Assembly (NCBI GenBank): GCA_963746185.1
Contig: CAVVAE010000004.1
Location: 62,001-126,000 of the forward strand
Length of the DNA stretch: 64,000 nt
Source of the DNA: CAVVAE01 sp963746185
GTDB lineage: Bacteria; Actinomycetota; Actinomycetes; Propionibacteriales; Nocardioidaceae
Reading direction: 5' to 3'
Shown: positions 7,612 through 18,012 of the stretch, in pieces
Layout: each line of letters opens with the position of its first letter
Numbering within the stretch: position 1 is the stretch's first letter
Notes under the pieces: model-generated
What the model was told of the DNA's origin: nothing
The model's input: the letters and a program-made list of their open reading frames with translations, nothing else
Databases searched by the model: none
Translations under genes and position numbers: made by a program

Positions 7612-9432
7612 TTAGGAGTAGAGGGAGTCGAGCTGCTTGCGGTAGCGCTCCTCGACGACCTTGCGCTTCACCTTCATGCTGGGCGTGATCTCGCCCTCCT
7701 CAACCGACAGGTCGCGCTCCAGGATGATGAACTTCTTGATCGTCTCCCATCGGTTCAGCTTCGCGTTGAGCTGGTCGATGTAGCCCTGCACCATTGCCCG
7801 CGCCGCATCGGACGACACGATCGTGGCGTAATCCTTGCCACCGAGGCCGTTCTGGGCGGCCCATCCCTCGATCGCTTCTGGGTCGAGGGTGACGATCGCC
7901 GAGACGAAGTTGCGCTCGTTGCCATGGACGACGAACTGACTGGCATAGGGGCAGACCGCTTTGAACTGACCCTCGATGATCTGCGGGGCGACGTACTTGC
8001 CGCCGGAGGTCTTGAAGAGGTCTTTCTTGCGGTCGGTGATGCGCACGAAGCCCTCGTTGTCGACTTCGCCGATGTCACCGGTGTGGAACCAACCGTCGTT
8101 CAGTGATTCGTGGGTTGCCTTGTCGAGGTTGTGATAGCCATCCATCACCCCGGGGCCCTTGATGAGCACCTCTCCGTCTGGGGCGATCTTGATCTCGGTT
8201 CCCTCGAAGGGAAGTCCCACCGAGCCGAACTTGTAGTTGGTCGGCCGGTTGACGCAGGTGCCGGCTGAGGTCTCGGTGAGGCCGTACCCCTCCAAGATCA
8301 GGATGCCGGCCGCGTGGAACCACTCGGCGATATCGCGGTTGAGGGCAGCGGCGCCGGAGACGAAGAACCTCACCCGGCCACCAAAACGTGCCCGGATCTT
8401 GGAGAACACCAGCTTGTCGTAGACCGCATACTGAGCCTTGAGGTGTGGCGGAACCGACTCTCCCGCCAGAGTGCGCCGTGAGACCTCGAGACCCACCTTG
8501 AACGCCTGGTCGAAGATCTTCTTTTTCAGCCCGCCTTCGTCCGCCGTCATCGTGGCGATCCGTCCGTGCGCCTTCTCGAAGATGCGTGGTGCAGCGCCCA
8601 TGAACGTCGGTTGGATCACGGCCAGGTTTTCGATGATCTTCTCGACCCGGCCATCTACAGCAGTGGGGAAGCCGATCGCGAGCTGCGTCGTCAGCAGCAC
8701 CTTGCCGAACGAATGGGCCAGCGGCAGCCACAGGTACTGCACGTCGTCGATCGACAAGATGCCTTGCACCTGCACGGCGACGCCCTCATAGGTCCAAGCG
8801 GAGTGGCGAAGCCGCACGCCCTTGGGCCTTCCCGTCGTTCCCGAGGTGTAGATCAAGGTGGCGAGGTTGTCGGCGTCTGTGCCGTCGACGCGGTCCATGA
8901 CCGCGCCGCCTCGCTCGGCGAGCAGGTCGCTGCCCAGCCGCTCGAGGTCGTCGAGCGTGATCACCCAATCACCGTCGGCGGTGCCGTCGAACGTGACGAC
9001 CTTGGTCAACGCCGGCAGGTCGGCTCGCTGCGCACGAAGTTTGGCGATCTGGGTGTCGTCCTCGGCAAAGACGACATGGGAGTCGGAGTCACCGAGGATG
9101 TAGGAGACGTCCTCGGCCATCGACGACGGATACACCGTCGTGGTGGCCGCTCCGGCCGACATGATGGCCAGGTCAGCCAGGATCCACTCGTAGCGGGTTC
9201 CTGAAGCGATCGCCACCCGCTGCTCAGGCTGGACTCCGAGCGCGATGAGACCTGCGGCAATCTTGGTCACCTGATCGCCAGTCTCGCCCCACGTGACGGA
9301 TTTCCAGCCGTCGCCGACGGGATGGCGGTAGGCCTCTCGGTCAGGTGTGGCGGCAACGCGGTCGAAGAACATCCGTCCCACCGACGCGACCCGGTTGGCA
9401 ACGGTCGACTGGGCTTCCGAGAGATCCACCAT
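7612..9432 (-). CDS. Long-chain fatty-acid-CoA ligase, FadD15-like
   Basis: AMP-forming ligase that activates a fatty acid with ATP and transfers it to CoA. The 606-residue protein has the P-loop-like IYTSGTTGRPKGVRL near residue 195, the YGLTETSAG motif in the middle, GWFHTGDIGEVDNEGFVRI (the A8/hinge region), and TDRKKDLFKTSGGKYVAPQ. The C-terminal lysine segment ITPSMKVKRKVVEE is intact. This arrangement matches actinobacterial FadD15 long-chain synthetases (about 600 aa). It is the last of the minus-strand genes before a cluster of small enzymes, and is separated from hemW by the hairpin at 7560-7609. Confidence 0.92.
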   Translation of the reverse strand: MVDLSEAQSTVANRVASVGRMFFDRVAATPDREAYRHPVGDGWKSVTWGETGDQVTKIAAGLIALGVQPEQRVAIASGTRYEWILADLAIMSAGAATTTVYPSSMAEDVSYILGDSDSHVVFAEDDTQIAKLRAQRADLPALTKVVTFDGTADGDWVITLDDLERLGSDLLAERGGAVMDRVDGTDADNLATLIYTSGTTGRPKGVRLRHSAWTYEGVAVQVQGILSIDDVQYLWLPLAHSFGKVLLTTQLAIGFPTAVDGRVEKIIENLAVIQPTFMGAAPRIFEKAHGRIATMTADEGGLKKKIFDQAFKVGLEVSRRTLAGESVPPHLKAQYAVYDKLVFSKIRARFGGRVRFFVSGAAALNRDIAEWFHAAGILILEGYGLTETSAGTCVNRPTNYKFGSVGLPFEGTEIKIAPDGEVLIKGPGVMDGYHNLDKATHESLNDGWFHTGDIGEVDNEGFVRITDRKKDLFKTSGGKYVAPQIIEGQFKAVCPYASQFVVHGNERNFVSAIVTLDPEAIEGWAAQNGLGGKDYATIVSSDAARAMVQGYIDQLNAKLNRWETIKKFIILERDLSVEEGEITPSMKVKRKVVEERYRKQLDSLYS

Positions 9433-9547
9433 GCAGAGAACCGTAGATCACCCGTCTACCGAGCGGTAGGTCAACGTGGATGTTTTGACGCGGTCGTCAG
9501 AAGAACGCTGCGAGGCAGAGAAGTGCCGACCCGAGTCGCGGCTGGCT

Positions 9548-9823
9548 TCAGGGGCACGGAGCGAGGTCGTCCAGGACCGCGGCGTCTTCCGTCTCCGTTC
9601 GGATGGTCTTGGCCCCGCACTCGCATCGACCCTTTTGCAGTCCGATGCGCTTCTCTTCATCCGGACGCGTCGCGTAGAGGAAGTCGCCCGAGCTCAGCAT
9701 CAACCTGGCGACCGGAATACCCACCTGCTGCAGGTCTTCCTTGTGCCGGAGTCCGACGAGGACGATGTGACCACCGTGCTCACAGGATTCGCGACTGGCA
9801 CATGTGAGTTCGTACTTAGCCAC
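9548..9823 (-). CDS. Small cysteine-containing hypothetical protein
   Basis: A 91-residue protein starting at GTG (VAKYELTCASRESCEHGG), with a GAGAGG ribosome site eight bases upstream. Four or five Cys residues occur as CASRESC near the N-terminus and CEC in the middle (GRCECGAKTIRTE), a spacing compatible with a small metal-binding fold. Codon use is actinobacterial and the region is otherwise empty, so it is probably real. The family is not recognised. Confidence 0.55.
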   Translation of the reverse strand: MAKYELTCASRESCEHGGHIVLVGLRHKEDLQQVGIPVARLMLSSGDFLYATRPDEEKRIGLQKGRCECGAKTIRTETEDAAVLDDLAPCP

Positions 9824-9907
9824 GGCAGTTGCCTCTCTCGGGGGCGGACGAGCCCGACGCTAGGCGACCGACCCTCGCCAGCGGAAGGCATGTCACCCAG
9901 AGTTCAT

Positions 9908-10576
9908 CTAGGCCGTGGTCTGTTGTTGCCGGGCGAGGTACCTCTCGACCGCCGCGCGGGCCTTGGGGGCCAGCGACTCGCCGATATCCAGCAACCGCGG
10001 CATCAGTGACCTCTCGGTCGTAAACGCTCTGAACATCGTCGACACCGTCACGTCATGGTCTGGCTGGTGTACGACGGTGAGCTCGTCGCCTTGGGTGATC
10101 TCTCCCGGCTCGATGACTCGCAGGTAGGGACCCGGCCGGGCCTCAGCCGTGAATCGCTTCTCCCACCGCTCGCTGTCGAAGCCCGAGAGCCCCATCCAGT
10201 TCTTGAAGACGCTGCACGGGATGCGCACCTCGGCCACCTCGAGCACCGTGGTGCCGATCCGCCAGTGCTCTCCGAGGAGTGCCTCGTTGATGTCGATGCC
10301 GCTGGTGGTGAGGTTCTCACCAAACTGCCCGTTCGCGATCGGTTGCTGGAGCCGTTCGCTCCAGAGATCGAGGTCCTCGCGAGCAAACGCGTACACGGCC
10401 TGGTAGACGCCGCCGTGGTCTTTCGTGTCGGCCACCTGGTCACCGTCGACGCCCAACGGCTCGACCCGCACCGGGCCGGGCACCGAGTGCTTGATGATGG
10501 CCGTCCGTTTGAGGCTGCCGGCCCACTCTGCGTCGATCGGAGTGCCGACGTTGATGGAGAGCAGATGAGCCGACAT
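9908..10576 (-). CDS. MOSC domain-containing protein
   Basis: A single-domain MOSC protein of 222 residues, related to YiiM and the C-terminal domain of molybdenum-cofactor sulfurase. Landmarks are HLLSINVGTP, VDGDQVADTKDHGGVYQAVYAF, GQFGENLTTSGID and RIPCSVFKNW, which holds the family's conserved Cys. The family handles sulfur or Moco-dependent N-hydroxylated compounds; the substrate here is unknown. The start MSAHLLSINVG at 10576 is chosen over an ATG four codons upstream, because homologues begin there. Confidence 0.88.
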   Translation of the reverse strand: MSAHLLSINVGTPIDAEWAGSLKRTAIIKHSVPGPVRVEPLGVDGDQVADTKDHGGVYQAVYAFAREDLDLWSERLQQPIANGQFGENLTTSGIDINEALLGEHWRIGTTVLEVAEVRIPCSVFKNWMGLSGFDSERWEKRFTAEARPGPYLRVIEPGEITQGDELTVVHQPDHDVTVSTMFRAFTTERSLMPRLLDIGESLAPKARAAVERYLARQQQTTA

Positions 10577-10635
10577 GTCAGCCATCATCGCAACCTCACC
10601 CGCTGAATCACCAACGAGTTATGGCCTAGGCGTGC

Positions 10636-12156
10636 TCAGCGACCGCGGCGGCGACTACCGCCACGGTTCGCCGAGGAGAACGACGCTGCGCTTCCGGAGC
10701 TGTTCGAACCCACCGAAGCGGATGCGGCTCCATTGCGGCTGCGTCGCGGTGGTTGCGACCGCTTGCCTGCGGAGGCTCCGTCGCCGGAGCGTCCTCGCCC
10801 AGACGACGTACGACGTCTGGAGCCGCCCGCCGAGACGCCGCGCGAACGACCGCCGCCTCCTCCCCGCGAGTCGCGGGACGACGCGGTAGCCGAGCCAGGG
10901 GGCGGAATGACGAGAACCCGGTCGCCCGGGGCAATCTCGCCGAGCAACGGGTGCCCGCCGCTCAGCCGGGTGATGGTCGGTTTGATGCCGGCCTTGCGAG
11001 TCAACGTGCGCACGTCGCCCACCTGCGCGTCCGTCATCAGGGTCACCACGGTGCCGGAGTTGCCGGCGCGAGCCGTGCGTCCGGAACGGTGCAGGTACGC
11101 CTTGTGCTCGACCGGTGGGTCGGCGTGGACGACAAGTCCGATGTCGTCGACGTGGATGCCTCGGGCTGCGATGTCGGTGGCCACCAACGTCTTCGAAGAG
11201 CCGTTGGAGAAGGACATCAGGTTTCTGGTCCGAGCGCCCTGAGACAGGTTGCCGTGCAGCTCAACAGCGGGCACTCCCGCAGCAGTGAGTTTGCGCGCCA
11301 GCAACTTGGCGCCGTGCTTGGTGCGGGTGAAGACCAGGGTGCGTCCAGGCGCCGAGGTCAGGTCGACCAGCACCTGAAGGCGTGAGTCGTGGCTCACGTG
11401 CAAGACGTGGTGCGACATCAGCTCAACGGGCGACTGCGCAGAGTCGACGCTGTGGGTGACGGGGTTGGTCATGAACCGCTTCACGAGGACGTCGACGCCA
11501 CCGTCGAGGGTCGCGGAGAACAGCATCCGCTGTCCAGCCTTCGGCGTCTTGTCGAGCAGCCGTCGTACGACGGGGAGGAAACCGAGGTCAGCCATGTGGT
11601 CGGCTTCGTCGATCACGGTGATCTCGATGCTGCCGAGGTTGACGTGGCCGCTCTGCAGGTGGTCGGCGAGCCGGCCGGGGCAGGCAATCACGATGTCGAC
11701 ACCGCTGCGGAGGGCGTTGATCTGTGGCTGGGCGCCGACTCCACCGAAGACGGTGAGGGTCCGCAGCCCCAGCGCCTTGGCCAGCGGCGCCATCGCGGCG
11801 TCGATCTGGCTCGCAAGCTCACGGGTCGGCGCCAAGATCAGCGCGCGCGGGTGGCTGGGACGGCGCTTGCTGGGGTTGGCCGCGAGCCGAGACAGCATCG
11901 GAAGCGCGAAGGCGTAGGTCTTGCCTGAGCCCGTGCGACCGCGCCCGAGGACGTCACGTCCCGCGAGTGAGTCGGGCAAGGTGGCTGTCTGGATCGGGAA
12001 GGGGCTGTTGATCCCGCCCGCCGCGAGGGCGTCGACGAGGACAGGGTGTACGCCGAGGTCGGCGAAAGTAGGTGTCTGGCCTGCGGAAGCACCCGAAGTG
12101 GTGCGGGTGGCAGGGGAAGTGGGCATAGGCGTGTTACGGGGGCGGCTAGCCGCCAT
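10636..12156 (-). CDS. DEAD-box ATP-dependent RNA helicase with basic tail
   Basis: A 506-residue RhlE/CsdA-type helicase. Motifs run in order: Q-motif region (TFADLGVHP, FPIQTATLP), Walker A GRGRTGSGKT, PTRELASQI, DEAD (VIDEADHMADLG), SAT (LFSATL), VATDIAARGIHVDD, and HRSGRTARAGNSG. The last 90 residues are a Gly/Arg/Ser-rich RNA-binding tail rich in RGG and RSRG. Such helicases unwind structured RNA and are often cold-induced. The gap of 219 nt to the next gene upstream, with possible secondary structure, would give a long 5' leader, but no specific motif is recognised there. Confidence 0.95.
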   Translation of the reverse strand: MAASRPRNTPMPTSPATRTTSGASAGQTPTFADLGVHPVLVDALAAGGINSPFPIQTATLPDSLAGRDVLGRGRTGSGKTYAFALPMLSRLAANPSKRRPSHPRALILAPTRELASQIDAAMAPLAKALGLRTLTVFGGVGAQPQINALRSGVDIVIACPGRLADHLQSGHVNLGSIEITVIDEADHMADLGFLPVVRRLLDKTPKAGQRMLFSATLDGGVDVLVKRFMTNPVTHSVDSAQSPVELMSHHVLHVSHDSRLQVLVDLTSAPGRTLVFTRTKHGAKLLARKLTAAGVPAVELHGNLSQGARTRNLMSFSNGSSKTLVATDIAARGIHVDDIGLVVHADPPVEHKAYLHRSGRTARAGNSGTVVTLMTDAQVGDVRTLTRKAGIKPTITRLSGGHPLLGEIAPGDRVLVIPPPGSATASSRDSRGGGGGRSRGVSAGGSRRRTSSGRGRSGDGASAGKRSQPPRRSRNGAASASVGSNSSGSAASFSSANRGGSRRRGR

Positions 12157-12375
12157 GGGGAACTCCGAACGTTAAAGGGTCGTCCTGCCCGGCGCGGGCC
12201 GAAGCCGTCGCGGCGCGTGGTGGATGACGAAAGAAAGGCGACCCGAGGCAGAACTGTGCGGGCCGATACTTCGAGTATGACAGGTCGGCGGCCAAAATCA
12301 GGCATTTGGCGCGCTCCAGGCGTGTGACCTGCCCGACTCCGGCGGGACCGGTCACCCGGTGCGCCGCCCGGAATG

Positions 12376-13293
12376 TCAGTCCTGGACGGCTTTGGCGAGC
12401 GCGATGCAGAGCGTGAGCCACTCCCGGGACTCGTCGTCGAGACCGTCGGGGCTGTCTTCGATGCACCACATCGCGTTGTGGACCATCCGAACGACGACCC
12501 AGTCCCGAGCCCGATCTTCGTCCAAGCCCGCTGTGTCGATGGTCGCGTGGAAGCGATTCCGCACTGCACGACGCACGTCGCCGCTGGCGACCACTTCGTC
12601 CCAACGGTTCCAGAGCAGCGGCGCCACTTCGTAGTGCGGGTCGCCTGACATCGGCTTGGGGTCGATGACCAACCACGGCTCACGCTCGGCAGCGAGGACG
12701 TTCTCGTAGTGCAGGTCCCCGTGGATCATCGTCCCGTCCGTCGCGGCGTCGGTGACGAACGCCCGGCCGAGCGACATGGCCTGCTCGACCAGCCGCCTCG
12801 GGATCGATGCGCCCGCGTCCAACCGCTCGAGGTTGGTGGACCAACGATCGATGTACGACGACAACGTCCTCAGTTGCGGCAGCGCCGGGATGTGCAGCCG
12901 TTCGTAGAACCCGGCCGTGATCTCACAAGCTGCAATGTCGTCGATCATGGTGAGGTCTCGGTCGGCGTGCAACCGCTCGAGCAGCATCACCCCTCGCGCC
13001 GGGTCGGCTCGATACATCCGCACGACACCGTTGCCCTGCCATGCCTGCAGACCCAGGTGCTCGTGCTCCTGCTCTTCATGGGCCCAGGAGAACTTCACCA
13101 CTGCATGGCGTCCATCGGACATCAGCACGGGCTGGACCAGCGCGCAGTAACCATGACGCGGTGAGCCGTCGTACGTGAGTTCCCACTCGCCCATCACGTC
13201 ACGCACGAGGCGAGGCAATGCCTCGAGCCATCGGCTCCACTCCTCGCCTCGCTCGGCGAACGCGAGCAGGCCTGCCGGAATCTCAACTGCCAC
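12376..13293 (-). CDS. APH(6)-like aminoglycoside/hydroxyurea phosphotransferase homologue
   Basis: A 305-residue kinase-fold protein of the aminoglycoside/hydroxyurea resistance kinase family (PF04655; the APH(6), StrB-like group). The Brenner motif is MIHGDLHYENVL and the metal-binding motif is WLVIDPKPMSGDPHYE; an ATP-site lysine is visible in HAVVKFSW. Homologues phosphorylate streptomycin, but chromosomal actinobacterial copies often have no proven resistance role. It starts seven bases after the lepA stop in the same direction and probably rides on that transcript. Confidence 0.85.
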   Translation of the reverse strand: MAVEIPAGLLAFAERGEEWSRWLEALPRLVRDVMGEWELTYDGSPRHGYCALVQPVLMSDGRHAVVKFSWAHEEQEHEHLGLQAWQGNGVVRMYRADPARGVMLLERLHADRDLTMIDDIAACEITAGFYERLHIPALPQLRTLSSYIDRWSTNLERLDAGASIPRRLVEQAMSLGRAFVTDAATDGTMIHGDLHYENVLAAEREPWLVIDPKPMSGDPHYEVAPLLWNRWDEVVASGDVRRAVRNRFHATIDTAGLDEDRARDWVVVRMVHNAMWCIEDSPDGLDDESREWLTLCIALAKAVQD

Positions 13294-13299
13294 CGAGTG

Positions 13300-15180
<1,881 letters not shown>

Positions 15181-15277
15181 GTACGCCTTTCGATGCAGGT
15201 TGGAGGGACTCCCGGTCTGGTGGACCTTAATCCGGGCTGCCCATCATCCCACGCCGCGTAGCGGCCAGGCTTGGCGC

Positions 15278-16393
15278 TCAGCCCTTGCTGTCAGCAGCCG
15301 CCGTCGCCTCAGCGTCTTCAGAGTCCTCGTCCAGGTCGGCCTCGTCGGCAGCCTGCGCAACGGAATCCTCGTCGCCGTCAGCCTCAGCGTCCTGCGCGAC
15401 GTCGGTCGGTTCGAGCTCGGCTGCCTCGGCTGACAGGTCTGCGTCCTCATCGGGATCGCCTGGCTCGGTCACGGCGTCCGTACCGAGAGGACTGTCCTCA
15501 ACGTCGTCCAGCCCGACAAGACCGACAGGAGCGGCTCCGGAGAGGGTCGCCAGCATCTGCCTGACGTTGGTGAGCTGCGCATTGATGCTGTCGCGACGCT
15601 GGGTGGCTGCGGCGAGCTCGCGCTCGGACTCGGTCCGGATGCGATCTGCATGGGCCATCCCTTGCGCGACGGCCTCTTCAGCGCGCTGTTGGGCGTCCTC
15701 GAGCAGTCGCCGTGCCTGCAGTTCGGCGTCCGAACGCAGCTTCTCCGCTTCCGCCCGAGTCTGCTCGACCTGCGACTGGGCCTTCGTGAGCTGCTCCTGA
15801 GACGCCTCGAACTGCTGGGTGAACTCCAGCTCCGCCTGGTCGCGACGCTTAGCAAGAGTCGTCTCGAAGTCAGCCGCCGCCTGCGCTGCCTTGGCGCGCT
15901 GGGACTCGTGGATCGCCTCAGCCTCTTGAATGCGCGCTGAGGCGTCCCGGTCGGCGCCGTCCAGCATTTCGTCGGCCTGGCGACGAGCGTCCTGGATGGT
16001 CCGCGCTGCATCGGCATCGGCTGTGCTGCGTTGCAGTTCGGCGTAGCGATCTGCTTCCGCCTGCACCCGACTGGCCGCGTCCTCGGCCTGCTGCTGCTGC
16101 GCCTCGAAATCGCTCTTCGACGAGGCGCGGATCGCCGCCGCCTCTTCCTCGGCGAGGACGAGGATCTGTCCGACCCGCTCGCCGAACTCGCTGAACGTGG
16201 GCGGTGAAGCCGTGCGCTCCTCCTTGGCCTCCTGAAGCGTCCTGGCGTATGCCTGCTCGACCTCGCGCAAGCGAGTAGAGAGTTCCTGGATCTGCTGCTG
16301 GGACGCCTTCGTGAGCTCGTCGATGCGGCGGTCTACTTCAGTCGGGTCATATCCGCGCATCACGACCCGGAATTGGCTATTGCTCGCGGTCAC
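15278..16393 (-). CDS. DivIVA-like coiled-coil protein with acidic tail
   Basis: A 371-residue protein with an N-terminal DivIVA-like start (FRVVMRGYDPTEVDRRIDEL), the segment that in DivIVA/Wag31 family proteins leads into a parallel coiled coil. Residues 25-265 are almost continuous Ala/Glu/Gln/Arg heptads with no prolines. The last 80 residues are a disordered acidic tail (EDSEDAEATAAADSKG at the end). Such proteins organise polar growth or scaffold cell-wall machinery. It is one of two adjacent coiled-coil genes, 46 nt downstream of the other. The exact role is not determinable. Confidence 0.82.
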   Translation of the reverse strand: MTASNSQFRVVMRGYDPTEVDRRIDELTKASQQQIQELSTRLREVEQAYARTLQEAKEERTASPPTFSEFGERVGQILVLAEEEAAAIRASSKSDFEAQQQQAEDAASRVQAEADRYAELQRSTADADAARTIQDARRQADEMLDGADRDASARIQEAEAIHESQRAKAAQAAADFETTLAKRRDQAELEFTQQFEASQEQLTKAQSQVEQTRAEAEKLRSDAELQARRLLEDAQQRAEEAVAQGMAHADRIRTESERELAAATQRRDSINAQLTNVRQMLATLSGAAPVGLVGLDDVEDSPLGTDAVTEPGDPDEDADLSAEAAELEPTDVAQDAEADGDEDSVAQAADEADLDEDSEDAEATAAADSKG

Positions 16394-16439
16394 GACTGTT
16401 CACCGTTCTTCGTGTGGGTTGTATGAATCGGGGAAAGGA

Positions 16440-17891
16440 TCATCGTGGCACATGCCCCTCCGCCGAGGAAACGCCGGAATCCGTTGTCTCATCGGTCGTG
16501 GACGTCGGAACCGCCAGCGCCGAGATCACGCCAGAGAGCTCACCGAGCTCCTCGATGATCTCCTGGCGGCGTCGGTTCAATGCCGCTACTTCGCTACGGG
16601 CCGCGTTCAACATCGACCGGGCCCGCTCACGCACCTCATCGCTCTCACGCTGGGCTTCCTCCACCAGCCGGGTGACTTCCTCCCGCGTATTGCGCATCAG
16701 GTCCTGTGCCTCCCGCTGGCTCTTGGCCACCTCATCGGCCACCTGACCGCGCAGTCCGCGCGCACCAGCTTCCGCCTCGGCGAGCCTTCGCTCCGCGCGG
16801 TCTTCTGCCTGGTGGAGCGTGCCTTGTGCATCGGCGCGGATCCGCTCGGCCTCGCCGGTGGCCTGCCTGCGTACTTCGTCAGCATCGGCTTCAGCCTGCG
16901 TAAGTCTCTCGCGGGCAATCTCACCGATTTCGACGGCCTGTCGATCGGCCTCGTCGCTCTGGGCTTTCAGCCGCACCGCGGACGCAGCGATCAGGCGCTG
17001 CACGCGGCGCCGAGTCAGGGCGAGATGCCGTGCGGCGTCACCATGGCCCGCGCCACGGATGTTCGTGGCTTCCTGCTCAGCCGCTGACAGCAGAGCATCG
17101 ACGGTTCGACTCGTCCACGTGGTCTGCTCGGCCGCGGCTGCCAGCTCGCGCTCGGCCTCCGTGCGGGCCTCCTCGAGCAGTTGTTTGGCTTCGTTGGATG
17201 CCTCGACGCGCACGGCTTCTGCCTCTGCGCGCGTACGAGCCGCTTCCTCCGTAGCCTCTTTGACCATCGCCGCGGCTTCTCGCTCGGCGTGCTCGCGGAT
17301 CTCCTGCACCTCGGTGTCGGCCGCGGCTCGGGTAGCGGCGGCAGCCTGGTCGGCCTCCGTCAGCCGTGTCCGCTCGAGCTCCTCGAGCTCAGCCTCACGA
17401 GTGGCCACGGTCTCACTCGCCGCCAGCATGACCTTTTCGGCTTCTTCGTGGGCGCCCGCCTGGACCTGTTCCGCTTCGCCCCGGGCGCGATCCAGCTCGA
17501 TGCGTGCTTCGCCGAGCTGCCGGGCGACCTGTTCGTGCGCATCCGACAGAATCTGGTCGCGCTCGCGCCCGGCGGATTGCATCAGCATCGACGCCTGTTC
17601 GCCGGCGTCGTGGATCAGTTGCTGTGCCTCCTCAGAAGCACTGTCCAACATGCTGGTCGCTTGCGCGTGCGAACGCGCTGCCTCGGCATGGAGGTCGGCG
17701 GCTTCTCCACGGAGCCGACTCGCCTCCTGCTCGAGCTTCAGAGCGTGGGCCGTTGCGTCGCGCGCCTCCTGCTCAGCCTGTGCGGTCAGCTGCTCAGCGA
17801 CCTGCTGGGCACGCTTGAGCAGTTGCGCAGTAGGCCCTTCGAACTCCTCGAGATCTGGGGGCTGAGTCGCGAACGACCGCTCAGCATCCAT
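16440..17891 (-). CDS. Long coiled-coil scaffold-like protein (Scy/FilP-like)
   Basis: A 483-residue protein predicted to be coiled coil from about residue 20 to 450, dominated by AEAEAER/EEARTEAE heptads. A break (TTWTSRTVDALLSAAEQEATNIRG) lies near the middle. There is no transmembrane segment and no enzymatic motif. It recalls Scy/FilP-type cytoskeletal proteins of filamentous actinobacteria, which bind DivIVA at growing tips. The gene lies directly upstream of a DivIVA-like coiled-coil gene on the same strand, which supports a joint structural role. Low complexity makes homology calls from composition unreliable. Confidence 0.75.
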   Translation of the reverse strand: MDAERSFATQPPDLEEFEGPTAQLLKRAQQVAEQLTAQAEQEARDATAHALKLEQEASRLRGEAADLHAEAARSHAQATSMLDSASEEAQQLIHDAGEQASMLMQSAGRERDQILSDAHEQVARQLGEARIELDRARGEAEQVQAGAHEEAEKVMLAASETVATREAELEELERTRLTEADQAAAATRAAADTEVQEIREHAEREAAAMVKEATEEAARTRAEAEAVRVEASNEAKQLLEEARTEAERELAAAAEQTTWTSRTVDALLSAAEQEATNIRGAGHGDAARHLALTRRRVQRLIAASAVRLKAQSDEADRQAVEIGEIARERLTQAEADADEVRRQATGEAERIRADAQGTLHQAEDRAERRLAEAEAGARGLRGQVADEVAKSQREAQDLMRNTREEVTRLVEEAQRESDEVRERARSMLNAARSEVAALNRRRQEIIEELGELSGVISALAVPTSTTDETTDSGVSSAEGHVPR

Positions 17892-18012
17892 CCTCGTATC
17901 ATGACATGCCAGCCCAGCAATGCAGAGAGCCGATCAGGCCTCCTCCGATCTGCGCGCGCAAGTTCGCCAACCGCCATGCGGAATGACCCTCGCCTCGACG
18001 GTGCTGTGGTCG

